Origin: Bradyrhizobium sp. WSM1417
GTDB taxonomy: Bacteria > Pseudomonadota > Alphaproteobacteria > Rhizobiales > Xanthobacteraceae
DNA: 64,000 bases
Assembly: GCF_000515415.1 (NCBI RefSeq)
Contig: NZ_KI911783.1
Location: 5,815,831-5,879,830 of the forward strand
Reading direction: 5' to 3'
This document shows positions 51,053-61,195 of the stretch, one piece after another. Position numbers and translations under genes: made by a program. The notes beneath the pieces were generated by a model. The model was given only the letters and a program-made list of their open reading frames with translations. It made no database searches and was not told the DNA's origin. Position 1 is the stretch's first letter; each line of letters starts with the position of its first letter.

Positions 51053-53180
51053 ATGAGCAACAGCGCAGGCCAGCGTGCATTTCAAAATGCCCGACTTCAG
51101 AAACGGCAAAAAGCCGAGGTCGGGCCGTTGCTCGCGCGCGCCCTCCAGCTGCACAAGGCGGGACTTTTGCGCGAGGCAAAGGCGGGCTATCGCGAACTCC
51201 TGGAGCTCGCGCCCAACCAATTCATCGCGCTTCATTTTGCTGGGCGCCTTGGAGGCTGAAGCCAAAAACTATCAGCAAGCGCAAGTTCTGCTGAGCCGAG
51301 CGGTGGCCGTGGATCCACGATCTGCCGAAGCTCATATGAGCCTGGGCGTCGCGCTCAACGGGTTAAAACGTCACAATGAGGCCCGCGAGAGCTATCGAAA
51401 GGCCCTCGCCCTCCGACCCAACTACGCCTTGGCCCTGTCTAATCTCGGTAACGCAAGCGCGGCCCTTGAACTCTACCAGGAAGCGCTCGAGAGCTACGAC
51501 AAGGCGCTCGCAATCGACGGAAAACTTTCCGAAGCCCATAACGGCCGGGGTTGGGCGCTCTGCCGTCTGCGCGCCTATGACGAGGCTGTCGCAAGCTTAA
51601 ACCGCGCGCTATCGATCAAGCCTGACTATGCCTCGGCGCTGTCGAGCCGCGCCGTTGCATTGCGGGAGCTTCAGCGATTCGAGGAAGCCATGGCGGATTG
51701 CAATCGCGCAATCGCCCTGGCACCCGACGACGCGAATGGATGGCTCTGGCGGGCCAGCATCTTGCTCCTGACCCGGCAAGTTGCCGAAGCCTTGTCCGAT
51801 TGCGAGAAGGCTCTCGCGGCCGATCCCGGCTTCTCTCAGGCCCACAGCCTGCTCGGCCAATGTCTCGCGGCACTTGGCCGGGTCGACGAAGCGCTCGCCA
51901 GTTTCGACAGAGCTCTCGACATCGAGCCGGATCAGAGCACGATCTCCAGCAAGATATTCACCCTCGACTTTATGGCCGACGCCAGCGTTGCGCAGCATCA
52001 GCAAGCGCGACGTGTATGGTGGGAGCAGATCGGTGCGAAGATCGCCTCAGCAGCGGCGGGACCACATGACAACAGCCGCGATCCGGATCGCCGTCTGGTG
52101 CTGGGTTATGTCTCGTCGGATTTTCATGCACATTCGGCGGCGTTCATTTTCAAGCCGGTCCTGCAGCACCATGATCGGGCACAGTTCGAGATCGTGTGCT
52201 ACGCTTGTTCATCGAAAACGGATGCGACGACCCGCGAATTTCAGGGGATCGCCAATCGCTGGCGCGACGCCTCGCAATGGTCCGACGATCGCCTCGCCGC
52301 CCAGATCCGCGCCGATGGTGTCGATATCCTGATCGATCTGTCCGGCCATACCAGTGGAAACCGCCTCGGTGTGTTTGCGCGCAAGCCGGCTCCAGTTCAG
52401 GTGCATGGCTGGGGCCACGGCACCGGCACCGGGCTGCCAACGATCGATTATCTGTTCTCGGATCCGGTCGCGATTCCTGCCGCGGTTCGGCATCTGTTTG
52501 CGGAGACCATCGTTGACCTGCCGTGCTTTGTGACGCTGGCGCCGTTGCCGGCCGGGATTGCGCGGGCGCCGACGCCGGCGATTGCGAACGGCTTCATCAC
52601 ATTCGGTGTCTTCAACCGCATCAGCAAGATTTCAAACGAGGCGGTGGAAATCTGGTCCAGGATTCTCGAGCGGGTGGCGGGTTCGCGACTGCTGATCAAG
52701 GATACTGCGCTGGATGCTCAGCTGGTCCGCGACAATCTGCTGGCGCGGTTTGCGGCTTGCCGGCTGCCGGCCGAACGCGTCGATCTGCTCGGAGCCACGT
52801 CGCGAGACGAACATCTGGCGACGTTCAATCGCGTCGATATTGGCCTCGACCCATTCCCGCAGAATGGCGGCGTCAGCACGTGGGAAGCCTTGCAGATGGG
52901 CGTGCCGGTCGTGGCGAAGCTCGGTCATAGTCTGCCGAGCCGTGCTGCCGGCTCCATCCTCGCCGCACTGGGCCTGCCGGACTGGGTCGCGGATAGCGAT
53001 GAGGCCTATGTCGAAATCGCAGCGAGCCGTGGGTCGCAGATCGGCGAGCTCGATAAGTTGCGCCGCGAACTGCCCGGACAGATCAGGGCTGCCGCCGCCG
53101 GCAACCCAATCTCATACGCGCAAGCGGTGGACGATGCCTATCGCGCGATGTGGAAACGCTATTGCAACGACGGCGGCTGA
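51053..53180 (+). pseudogene. TPR / O-GlcNAc transferase-like (GT41) gene with a single frameshift
   Basis: The first 62 residues (MSNSAGQRAFQNARLQKRQK to ALHF) are in one frame and stop at 51259, and the rest, from LGALEAEAKNYQQAQVLL, continues in the next frame to 53180. Joining across one extra base at about 51239 restores an unbroken protein of about 708 residues. It has TPR repeats to about residue 290, then the GT41/SPINDLY catalytic domain: GYVSSDFHAHSAAFIFKPVL, LIDLSGHTSGNRLGVFA, PVQVHGWGHGTGTGLPT and VDIGLDPFPQNGGVSTWEAL. It could be a pseudogene, a sequencing error, or a frameshift by slippage. Bacterial members glycosylate proteins, some acting on flagellin. Confidence 0.75.
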
Positions 53181-53192
53181 TCTCCGCTTTGC

Positions 53193-53744
53193 CTACGCCT
53201 TCAACTCCACCGTCCTGAACTCCGCCGGCAGGATCACCTCCAGCAGCTCGACGTCGTCCGAATAGTCCAGGATCATGTGCTTGATCTTCGGCGGCTGGGT
53301 CCAGGCGCTGCCTTCTTTCATCAGCGTCTCGCCCTCTCCGTCCATATAGGTCTTTACCCAGCCCTTGAGCACGTAGACCATCTGGAATTCGACGTCGTGG
53401 AAGTGCAGCTTCGACACCTCGTCCGGATTGCAGGGGCCTTGCAGCCGGATCACGTGCGCTTGCGCCAGCCCGTGGCTCGCGGCGGCGATGCCGAGATCGC
53501 GATATTTCGCGTAGGTGCGCAGACCGTCGGCCTTGAAGTCTTCCTCACGGTGATGGCTGATGGCGATGCGCTGCTTGGGCCGCGCCGGTTTCTTGACGGA
53601 TGACTTTACGGATGACTTGGCCGGTGTCGCGCGAGCTTTCGCCTCCACCGCCTTGCGCGCCGTGGATCGTGCTGCGGGTTTGGCCCCGCTTCGCTTCTTC
53701 ACCGCCGCCTGCGATGCGCTACGCGATTTTGCTTTCTTGGCCAT
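53193..53744 (-). CDS. Cupin protein with a basic Lys/Ala/Ser-rich tail
   Basis: The product has 183 residues. The first 58 (KSRSASQAAVKKRSGAKPAA, then RSTARKAVEAKARATP) are low-complexity and strongly basic, like a histone H1 or AlgP tail. The rest is a cupin beta-barrel: LHFHDVEFQMVYVLKGWVK (His-x-His, Glu) and WTQPPKIKHMIL (His), i.e. metal-binding positions. It is cytoplasmic, perhaps associated with nucleic acid or ribosomes through the tail (inference). It is convergent with the GT41-like gene 12 bases away. Confidence 0.8.
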   Translation of the reverse strand: MAKKAKSRSASQAAVKKRSGAKPAARSTARKAVEAKARATPAKSSVKSSVKKPARPKQRIAISHHREEDFKADGLRTYAKYRDLGIAAASHGLAQAHVIRLQGPCNPDEVSKLHFHDVEFQMVYVLKGWVKTYMDGEGETLMKEGSAWTQPPKIKHMILDYSDDVELLEVILPAEFRTVELKA

Positions 53745-53846
53745 GGGCGGTCTCCCCTGTTGTTATGGGGAGAGGTTAGCACGGAATGCGAAATCATAGG
53801 ACGGGTTAGCGTCAGCGTAACCCACCCCACAGCACCGCGCTCGCCT

Positions 53847-54134
53847 TCAATGCAGCCGGAATACGCCGTCGACCGCGCGCAGCTCGGCCGGCTTGATCAG
53901 CTTGGAATGCGCGACCGTGACCGAGAACAGCGGACCGTCGAGCTTCTTCTGCCAGAACGCCAGGAAATCCGTCAGCGCCGGAAATTTCGGAAACATGTCG
54001 TAGTTCTGCCAGACATAGGTCTGGAGCAGCGAGCGATGATCCGGCATCCGGTAGAGAATTTCGGCCGTCGTCAGCCCGTAACCCAGCACCTGTTTCCGGA
54101 AGTCGTCGGAAACAACCCCAACTCGCGAGACCAT
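53847..54134 (-). CDS. usg: Usg family protein
   Basis: The product has 95 residues with the pattern VSDDFRKQVLGYGLTTAEIL, YRMPDHRSLLQTYVWQNYD and FLAFWQKKLDGPLFSVTVAH that defines the small alphaproteobacterial usg protein. The name comes from the trp operon neighbourhood in other species; the function is unknown. Here it is a lone gene facing away from groES. Compact, soluble, with the expected length. Confidence 0.88.
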   Translation of the reverse strand: MVSRVGVVSDDFRKQVLGYGLTTAEILYRMPDHRSLLQTYVWQNYDMFPKFPALTDFLAFWQKKLDGPLFSVTVAHSKLIKPAELRAVDGVFRLH

Positions 54135-54292
54135 GCCAACCTCCTTTGCAGGAGCGCATATTCAAGGGGTGGCTTTCCGGTACGCGCCCTACGAGCCACC
54201 CGGTGGAGATGCGCTCACATGAGTGAAATGTGACGCAAACTGACAATCCATCTCAAGCCCAAAAGTTTAACAAGCTGTTGAAATTCAATGCG

Positions 54293-54319
54293 TTAGCAGC
54301 AGACGCGGCTCCGTGCTAA
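54293..54319 (+). promoter_or_regulatory. Degenerate CIRCE-like element (upstream copy)
   Basis: TTAGCAGCA, nine bases, then CCGTGCTAA (54293-54319). This keeps the outer TTAGCA...TGCTAA of CIRCE (TTAGCACTC-N9-GAGTGCTAA) with changed inner bases. It lies about 195 bases before groES. It may be a second, weaker HrcA site or a relic. Confidence 0.45.
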
Positions 54320-54399
54320 TACGGGCGCCGAGCGCGATTAACGATGGAAAGAGATTTTGGCAGGCGGCACTTCCGAGTGCTATTTTTCTGCTACAAGCC

Positions 54400-54429
54400 C
54401 TTGCTCCCGCCAAAATCCTGCCCTATCTC
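54400..54429 (+). promoter_or_regulatory. Candidate groES promoter (RpoD/RpoH-like)
   Basis: TTGCTC at 54401-54406 and TATCTC at 54424-54429 are separated by 17 bases, a plausible RpoD-type promoter. The same stretch, CTTGCT followed after 15 bases by CCCTATCT, is also reminiscent of heat-shock RpoH promoters. It is placed just before the CIRCE element, the standard arrangement. Assignment by eye. Confidence 0.5.
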
Positions 54430-54442
54430 AGCAGTGCCTGTG

Positions 54443-54469
54443 CTAGCACTCGCGGGCGCAGACTGCTAA
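54443..54469 (+). promoter_or_regulatory. CIRCE operator (HrcA binding site)
   Basis: CTAGCACTC, nine bases (GCGGGCGCA), then GACTGCTAA at 54443-54469 differs from the CIRCE consensus at one base in each arm. It sits in the groES leader 43 bases before the start codon, the usual position for HrcA repression of groESL. Confidence 0.85.
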
Positions 54470-54512
54470 CAACCCAAAATTCCCTACTAATCCAAAAGCT
54501 TAGGAGAACTGC

Positions 54513-54827
54513 ATGAAATTCCGTCCGCTTCACGACCGCGTCGTGGTCAAGCGCATCGACGCAGAAGAGAAGACCGCTGGCGGCATCATCATTCCCGACA
54601 CGGCCAAGGAAAAGCCCTCGCAGGGCGAGATCGTCGCCGTGGGCCCGGGTGGCCGCGACGAAGCAGGCAAGCTGATCCCGATCGACCTGAAGGTCGGCGA
54701 CCGCGTGCTGTTCGGCAAGTGGTCCGGCACTGAGGTCAAGATCGACAACGTCGATCTGCTGATCATGAAGGAAAGCGACATCATGGGCGTCCTCGACGTC
54801 CCCGCTTCCAAGAAGAAGGCGGCCTAA
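54513..54827 (+). CDS. groS: Co-chaperonin GroES
   Basis: The product has 104 residues ([20 protein letters not shown] and [20 protein letters not shown]), the mobile-loop and roof motifs of GroES. It caps GroEL as a heptamer to fold proteins in the cytoplasm. The start at 54513 has TAGGAGA 6 bases upstream. It is followed 44 bases later by groEL and lies 43 bases past the CIRCE operator, so it is heat-inducible under HrcA. Rhizobia carry several groESL copies; this window does not tell which one this is. Confidence 0.98.
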   Translation: MKFRPLHDRVVVKRIDAEEKTAGGIIIPDTAKEKPSQGEIVAVGPGGRDEAGKLIPIDLKVGDRVLFGKWSGTEVKIDNVDLLIMKESDIMGVLDVPASKKKAA

Positions 54828-54850
54828 GCGCCCCTCTCTTATCCAGCTAA

Positions 54851-56512
<1,662 letters not shown>

Positions 56513-56542
56513 TCCAGCCACTCAGGCACAATACGAAATGCG

Positions 56543-56570
56543 AAACCCCGGCAGCGATGCCGGGGTTTTT
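56543..56570 (+). terminator. groESL rho-independent terminator
   Basis: CCCCGGC (56546-56552), loop AGCGAT, GCCGGGG (56559-56565), then five T. The A run before and the T run after make it symmetrical, so it might also act on the opposite strand. Confidence 0.9.
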
Positions 56571-56584
56571 GTTTTCTCCGCTCC

Positions 56585-56622
56585 TCATTCCGGAGCGGCG
56601 CGCAGCGCCGGGCCCGGAATGA
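56585..56622. repeat. Palindromic intergenic repeat (TCATTCCGG class)
   Basis: TCATTCCGG (56585-56593) pairs with CCGGAATGA (56614-56622), and an inner GGCGC-GCA-GCGCC forms a further hairpin. It lies between the groEL terminator and the convergent lepB stop and is another dispersed repeat type of this lineage. Confidence 0.7.
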
Positions 56623-56632
56623 CGGGACGGCC

Positions 56633-57379
56633 TCACCACACCTTTCCCAGCCGCTCCATGTGCGGCTCGCCCTCTTGGTCGAGCGACCAGAATATCCGCG
56701 TCACCTTGCCGACCAGATTGTCCATCGGCACGAATCCGATCGACGACATCACGCGGCTGTCGCTCGAGTTGTCGCGATTGTCGCCGAGCACGAAGAAATG
56801 GCCCGGCGGCACGGTGTAGACGTCGGTGTTGTCGTAGTAGCCGTTGTCGACGCAGTCCTGCGTGACATAGAACGCGCCGTTCGGCAGCGTCTCGCGCCAG
56901 CGCTTGGCCTTTGCACCGTCATCCACGCCGCAGGTTGAGCCGGCAACCACCGCCTTCAGGGCAACGCGCGTCACCGGGCGATCGTTGAGGATGAGTTGGC
57001 CCTGCCGCATCTGGATGCGATCACCAGGCAGCCCGACCACGCGCTTGACATAGTCGACCGAGGTGTCCTTCGGCGTCCGGAACACGACGACGTCGCCATG
57101 CTCGGGCTCGGCGGCCCGGAAACGCCCGGATATCCATGACGGCGCGAACGGAAACGAATAGCGGTCATAGCCATAGGCATATTTTGCGGCAAAGACGTAG
57201 TCGCCGACGACCAGCGTCGGCGTCATCGAGCCGGACGGGATGTTGAACGGCTGGAACAGGAAGATGCGAAACAGAAACGGCGGCGACCACAGCACCGGGA
57301 TCAGGAGGATCAGGATGACGATCGCCTTCCATTCCCGCACTTTGGCCTGCGGGTGGATGGTTTCGTGAAGAGTAGTCAT
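56633..57379 (-). CDS. lepB: Signal peptidase I
   Basis: The product has 248 residues with one or two N-terminal membrane segments (about 18-45). The catalytic Ser51 is in FNIPSGSMTPTL, the catalytic Lys112 in DYVKRVVGLPGD, and GDNRDNSSDSR forms box E. It removes signal peptides from exported proteins at the periplasmic face. It is an essential function; many rhizobia have more than one copy. Monocistronic on this strand. Confidence 0.95.
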   Translation of the reverse strand: MTTLHETIHPQAKVREWKAIVILILLIPVLWSPPFLFRIFLFQPFNIPSGSMTPTLVVGDYVFAAKYAYGYDRYSFPFAPSWISGRFRAAEPEHGDVVVFRTPKDTSVDYVKRVVGLPGDRIQMRQGQLILNDRPVTRVALKAVVAGSTCGVDDGAKAKRWRETLPNGAFYVTQDCVDNGYYDNTDVYTVPPGHFFVLGDNRDNSSDSRVMSSIGFVPMDNLVGKVTRIFWSLDQEGEPHMERLGKVW

Positions 57380-57486
57380 GCGCCTGCCCTGATCAAGCCC
57401 GTGGTCGTCGCGAGATTACGCAACCTTTGCGCGCGCGCAATCCCATAACTTGGTCGCGCCGCGCACGGATCGCGTTCACGCCGCAA

Positions 57487-58320
57487 TCAGCCGCGCGCGA
57501 GATCGCTGAAGCAGCGGCGGATCCATTCGATGGTGAGCCGCGTCGCCGGATCGCGCTTGAGATGGTTCTGCACCAGCAGCCAGACGTCGCGGCGCCCAGG
57601 CAGCAGTGTGGCGCGCAGCCGGCGATCGCCGAGCAAGTCGGCGCAGACGTGCTCCGGCAACACGCCCGCGGCCTGATGCGCGCGGATCAGGTTACGGATG
57701 ACGCGAACGTTGTCGGTGACGCAGCGCGCATGGGCCTGCTTCATACGCAGGAACTGCATCTCGGGAATGGCACCGAGTTCGTCCGGATAGGCGCACAGCA
57801 CCGGCTCGCCCTCGGTCGCAACAGGCTCGAAATAATAGAGCTTGACGTCACCGAGCCTGGAGATCGCGAAGTCGCCCTTGTCGGGCTTGCGCAGCCGGAT
57901 AGCGAGATCGGCTTCCCAGCGCGAGAACTTGACGTTCTCGCTCGAGGTCAGGAATTGCAGCGTCAGGCCGGGATTGGCGCGCAGGAAGTCACTCGCGCGC
58001 GGCGACAGAACCTCCTCGGCGACCGTGTTGGTCGAGGCGATACGCAGACGTCCCACCGGGCCCGCCAGACTCTCGCCGACGCGACCGATCTCGGCGGCAT
58101 GTGCGGCCATCGCCTCGACATGCGCCAGCACCGCCTCGCAATGCCGCGTCGGCCGACGCTGGCCGTCCACCGCATCGAACAGCGGCACGCCGAGATCGCG
58201 CTGGATGCGTGCGAGCCTGCGGCCGACGGTGGTCTCGTCGATGCGCAGCCGCGCGCTGGCGCCGGCATAGGTGCCCTCGTCCCTGACCGCGGCAATGATG
58301 CGCAGATCGTCCCAGTTCAT
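57487..58320 (-). CDS. LysR-family transcriptional regulator
   Basis: The product has 277 residues from MNWDDLRIIAAVRDEGTYAG at 58320; the longer frame adds 48 unrelated residues. The helix-turn-helix lies at about 5-60 (GASARLRIDETTVGRRLARI). The effector domain is shorter than the average LysR (about 300), which is common in this subgroup (DDLR-start LysRs). It is divergent from the isochorismatase-family gene at 58452, and probably regulates it and the GST gene. Confidence 0.88.
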   Translation of the reverse strand: MNWDDLRIIAAVRDEGTYAGASARLRIDETTVGRRLARIQRDLGVPLFDAVDGQRRPTRHCEAVLAHVEAMAAHAAEIGRVGESLAGPVGRLRIASTNTVAEEVLSPRASDFLRANPGLTLQFLTSSENVKFSRWEADLAIRLRKPDKGDFAISRLGDVKLYYFEPVATEGEPVLCAYPDELGAIPEMQFLRMKQAHARCVTDNVRVIRNLIRAHQAAGVLPEHVCADLLGDRRLRATLLPGRRDVWLLVQNHLKRDPATRLTIEWIRRCFSDLARG

Positions 58321-58451
58321 GGCGATGAGCCTAGCAGGCACGAGCGGCACCTGCAAATTTGCAGCCATATGCTGCAATAGTCCTGCACATCGGCAGGCCG
58401 CCGCCGCGCTAGTGTCGTGCCATCCGATACCGCCAGGAAAGCCCGACCCGC

Positions 58452-59045
58452 ATGACCGCCCCAAAAACCCTGCTTGAATTGTCCGGCGCCGATCTCAATT
58501 CGCCCAGGCTCGCCGATTCCTGCCTCGTGCTGATCGACATCCAGAATGAATATTGCGCCGGCCCGCTTGCCTTGCCGGATGCGGAGCCCGCGATCGCCGC
58601 CGCCGCACGCCTGCTCGCCCGCGCGAGGGCGAGCGGTGCTGCGATCTTCCATATCGCGCACAAGGGACGTGCCGGCAGTCTGTTCGACCGCGAGGCCGCG
58701 CGCGGCGCGATCGTCAGGCACCTGGCGCCGCTCGCCAGCGAAGCCGTGATCGAAAAGACGCTGCCGAACGCTTTTGCCGGCACGGACCTTCAGGTCCGAC
58801 TGGCCGCAACCGGACGCAACAACATCGTGCTGGCCGGCTTCATGACCCATATGTGCGTTAGCTCGACCGCGCGCGCCGCGCTCGACCTCGGCCTGCGCAC
58901 GACGATCGCAGCCGATGCCTGCGCCACACGCGATCTTCCCGACGGCTGCGGCGGAGCGCTCTCCGCAAGGACCATCCACGAGGTCGCCCTGGCCGAATTG
59001 TCGGATCGGTTTGCGATCATCGCGCAAACCGAGGCGCTGACCTGA
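58452..59045 (+). CDS. Isochorismatase-family cysteine hydrolase
   Basis: The product has 197 residues. The catalytic triad is Asp29 in LVLIDIQNEY, Lys102 in VIEKTLPNAFAG and Cys135 in FMTHMCVSSTARAA, as in isochorismatase, nicotinamidase and N-carbamoylsarcosine amidase. The cis-peptide before the Cys region is typical. The exact substrate is unknown. The start ATG 58452 is 13 bases before no overlapping gene on the same strand, and the GST gene follows 13 bases after the stop. Confidence 0.9.
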   Translation: MTAPKTLLELSGADLNSPRLADSCLVLIDIQNEYCAGPLALPDAEPAIAAAARLLARARASGAAIFHIAHKGRAGSLFDREAARGAIVRHLAPLASEAVIEKTLPNAFAGTDLQVRLAATGRNNIVLAGFMTHMCVSSTARAALDLGLRTTIAADACATRDLPDGCGGALSARTIHEVALAELSDRFAIIAQTEALT

Positions 59046-59058
59046 GGGAGCGTGGGCG

Positions 59059-59697
59059 ATGCTGCAACTCTATTTCTCCCCGATGGCCTGCTCGCTTGCG
59101 AGCCGCATCGCGCTGATGGAAGCGGGCCTCGATGCCCGCTATCATCCGGTCCATCTCCAGACCAAGCAGGTCGTGGAAAACGGCAGCGACTTTCGCGCAA
59201 TTTCGCCGAAGGGCGCGGTGCCGGTCCTGGTGCTGGAGAATGGCGAACGGCTGACCGAAAGCGCGGCGGTGCTGCAATACATCGCTGATCTGAAGCCGCA
59301 GGCGGGCCTTGCACCCGCGTTCGGAGATCCCGACCGCTATCGGCTTCAGGAATGGCTCAGCTTCGTCGGGGCCGAGATCCACAAGGCGTTCCTGTTTCCA
59401 ACCTTCTGGTACAAGGACGACGCCTCGCTCGCCAAGCCGCGTGCAAGGATAGCGCAGACATTGTCGATGCCTGCCACGCATCTGGCGGACCGCGAATTCC
59501 TCGTCGGCAACAGCTTCACCGTCGCGGATGCCCACCTCACCTGGGCTTTGCTGCTGCTCCGGCCGGCGGGAATCGACATCGCGCAATGGCCATCGTTGTC
59601 GGCCTATCTCGCGCGCATGCAGGCGCGGCCAGCCGTGCGCGACGCGATTGCGGCCGAAATGGCCGTGCGCAAGACGATGGCGGCGAGCCCAGCGTGA
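59059..59697 (+). CDS. Glutathione S-transferase
   Basis: The product has 212 residues. The N-terminal thioredoxin-like domain has LQLYFSPMACSLASRIALME, with the SPxAC(S) motif of beta-class bacterial GSTs (Cys11), and the cis-Pro KGAVPVLVLENG, then LTESAAVLQYIAD. The C-terminal helical domain has the FTVADAHLTWALLLL N-capping motif. It conjugates glutathione to electrophiles in the cytoplasm. It is in tandem with the isochorismatase-family gene, 13 bases apart. Confidence 0.92.
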   Translation: MLQLYFSPMACSLASRIALMEAGLDARYHPVHLQTKQVVENGSDFRAISPKGAVPVLVLENGERLTESAAVLQYIADLKPQAGLAPAFGDPDRYRLQEWLSFVGAEIHKAFLFPTFWYKDDASLAKPRARIAQTLSMPATHLADREFLVGNSFTVADAHLTWALLLLRPAGIDIAQWPSLSAYLARMQARPAVRDAIAAEMAVRKTMAASPA

Positions 59698-59808
59698 CAG
59701 GATGTCACGGCCGGGAAATCCGAGCGTTTTCTCTGGCAGGGCATTGATGTCGGCGCGGCATGCGCTAATCTGGAGGGATATTTTTCGACATTTCCTTGGA
59801 AGGCATTC

Positions 59809-61176
59809 ATGCGTGCTCTTTCCAGATTTCGCCTTGCCAGACGTTGTCTCGCCAAACTCTGCCTCGCCCTCCTCGCCTGCTGGCTGTGCCCTGGACCTGC
59901 ATCGGCGGAAACGCGCGTCGCGCTGGTGATCGGCAACGGCGCCTATGCCAGTACGGCGAAGCTTCCCAATCCGTCGCACGATGCCGAAGACGTCGCCGCC
60001 TCGCTCAAGCGCAGCGGCTTCGAAGTGCTCCAGGGCATCGACCTGCGGCAGACCGATATGCAGGACCTGACCATCCGCTTCGCGCGCGCCGCGAGCAAAG
60101 CCGACGTCGCCATGTTCTACTACAGCGGCCATGCGATGCAGTACAACGGCGTGAACTATCTGATGCCTGTCGACGCCGTGCTGAGCGATGAAGCGGATCT
60201 GAAGCGCTTCGTGCGGGTCGACGATATCGTGAACGATCTGCAGCAGGCCAAGAACCTGCGCATCCTCATCCTCGATTCCTGCCGCGACAATCCGCTGGCC
60301 GAAACCTTGAAACGCTCCGCCGGCATGACGCGCGCTGCCTCGATCGGGCGGGGCTTGTCGAAAGTCGAAGCACCACGCGGCACGATCGTATCCTTCTCAA
60401 CCCAGTCCGGGCAGACGGCGGCTGATGGCAACGGCCGCAACAGCCCCTATACGACGGCGTTCCTGAAGCACATCGAGGAGCCGCAGGAGATCGGCGAGGT
60501 CTTTCGCGACATCAGCAGCGACGTCTACGATTCCAGCGGCAAGACCCAGCTCCCGGAACTGTCGCTGTCGATCATCGGCAAGTTCTACCTGAACGGGCCG
60601 GTGTCGGTTACGGTGGCGCCAGCGGCTCCACAAGCTGCCCCCCGGGCTGACCCTTGCGCGGCAGCAGAGGCGCACTGGAAGGCCGCGGACGGCATCGGCA
60701 CCCTTGGCGCCTACGAGGACCATCTCACGAGATTCCCGAATTGCATCTTCGCCACGCTTGCCAAGGCCCGAATTGAAGGTCTGAAGCAGAAGGTGGCGCT
60801 CGCGCCGGCAAGCGGCAACGCCCGTACCGCGAAGGACTTCGACGGCAATTGGGACGTGACGTTGAACTGCCCGCCTACCGGCAAGGCACAGGGCTTCACC
60901 CGGGCCCTGTCTGCCACGGTTGCGAACGGCGTCTTTCATGCCGACGCCCAGAGCCAGGGCGCCGTCAACCGCCTGGAGATCGACGGCCAGATCCCCGCGG
61001 ACGGCAAGACGACCTTGAGCGCGCGCGGAACGACGGGGGCGAGCACCTACACGCTCAACAACCTCGCGCCCGGCTCGCCCTACGCCTTTACGGTGGATGC
61101 GCAGTTCGATCGCACCCGCGGCACCGGCAAGCGCAACGAGGCACGCGCCTGCGGCCTGGTCTTCGTCAAACGCTGA
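59809..61176 (+). CDS. Caspase-like (C14) secreted protein, second copy
   Basis: The product has 455 residues with a signal peptide (about 1-33, KLCLALLACWLCPGPASA). The caspase domain (35-260) has RVALVIGNGAY, His108 in YYSGHAMQ and Cys158 in LDSCRDNPL. After it come a helical segment with a Cys (DPCAAAEAHWKAADG) and a C-terminal beta-rich domain (about 345-455) with DFDGNWDVTLNCPPTGKAQG. It lacks the long coiled coil and Cys-rich tail of the gene at 11166, so the two share only the peptidase core and export. The start ATG 59809 has GGAAGG upstream. Confidence 0.86.
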   Translation: MRALSRFRLARRCLAKLCLALLACWLCPGPASAETRVALVIGNGAYASTAKLPNPSHDAEDVAASLKRSGFEVLQGIDLRQTDMQDLTIRFARAASKADVAMFYYSGHAMQYNGVNYLMPVDAVLSDEADLKRFVRVDDIVNDLQQAKNLRILILDSCRDNPLAETLKRSAGMTRAASIGRGLSKVEAPRGTIVSFSTQSGQTAADGNGRNSPYTTAFLKHIEEPQEIGEVFRDISSDVYDSSGKTQLPELSLSIIGKFYLNGPVSVTVAPAAPQAAPRADPCAAAEAHWKAADGIGTLGAYEDHLTRFPNCIFATLAKARIEGLKQKVALAPASGNARTAKDFDGNWDVTLNCPPTGKAQGFTRALSATVANGVFHADAQSQGAVNRLEIDGQIPADGKTTLSARGTTGASTYTLNNLAPGSPYAFTVDAQFDRTRGTGKRNEARACGLVFVKR

Positions 61177-61195
61177 TCGTGCATCGTGCAGCGTT
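61169..61195. repeat. Hairpin between convergent genes
   Basis: AACGCTG (61169-61175) pairs with CAGCGTT (61189-61195) over a 13-base loop, overlapping the stop regions of the convergent caspase-like and dehydrogenase genes. No T run follows, so termination is only a possibility. Confidence 0.4.
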
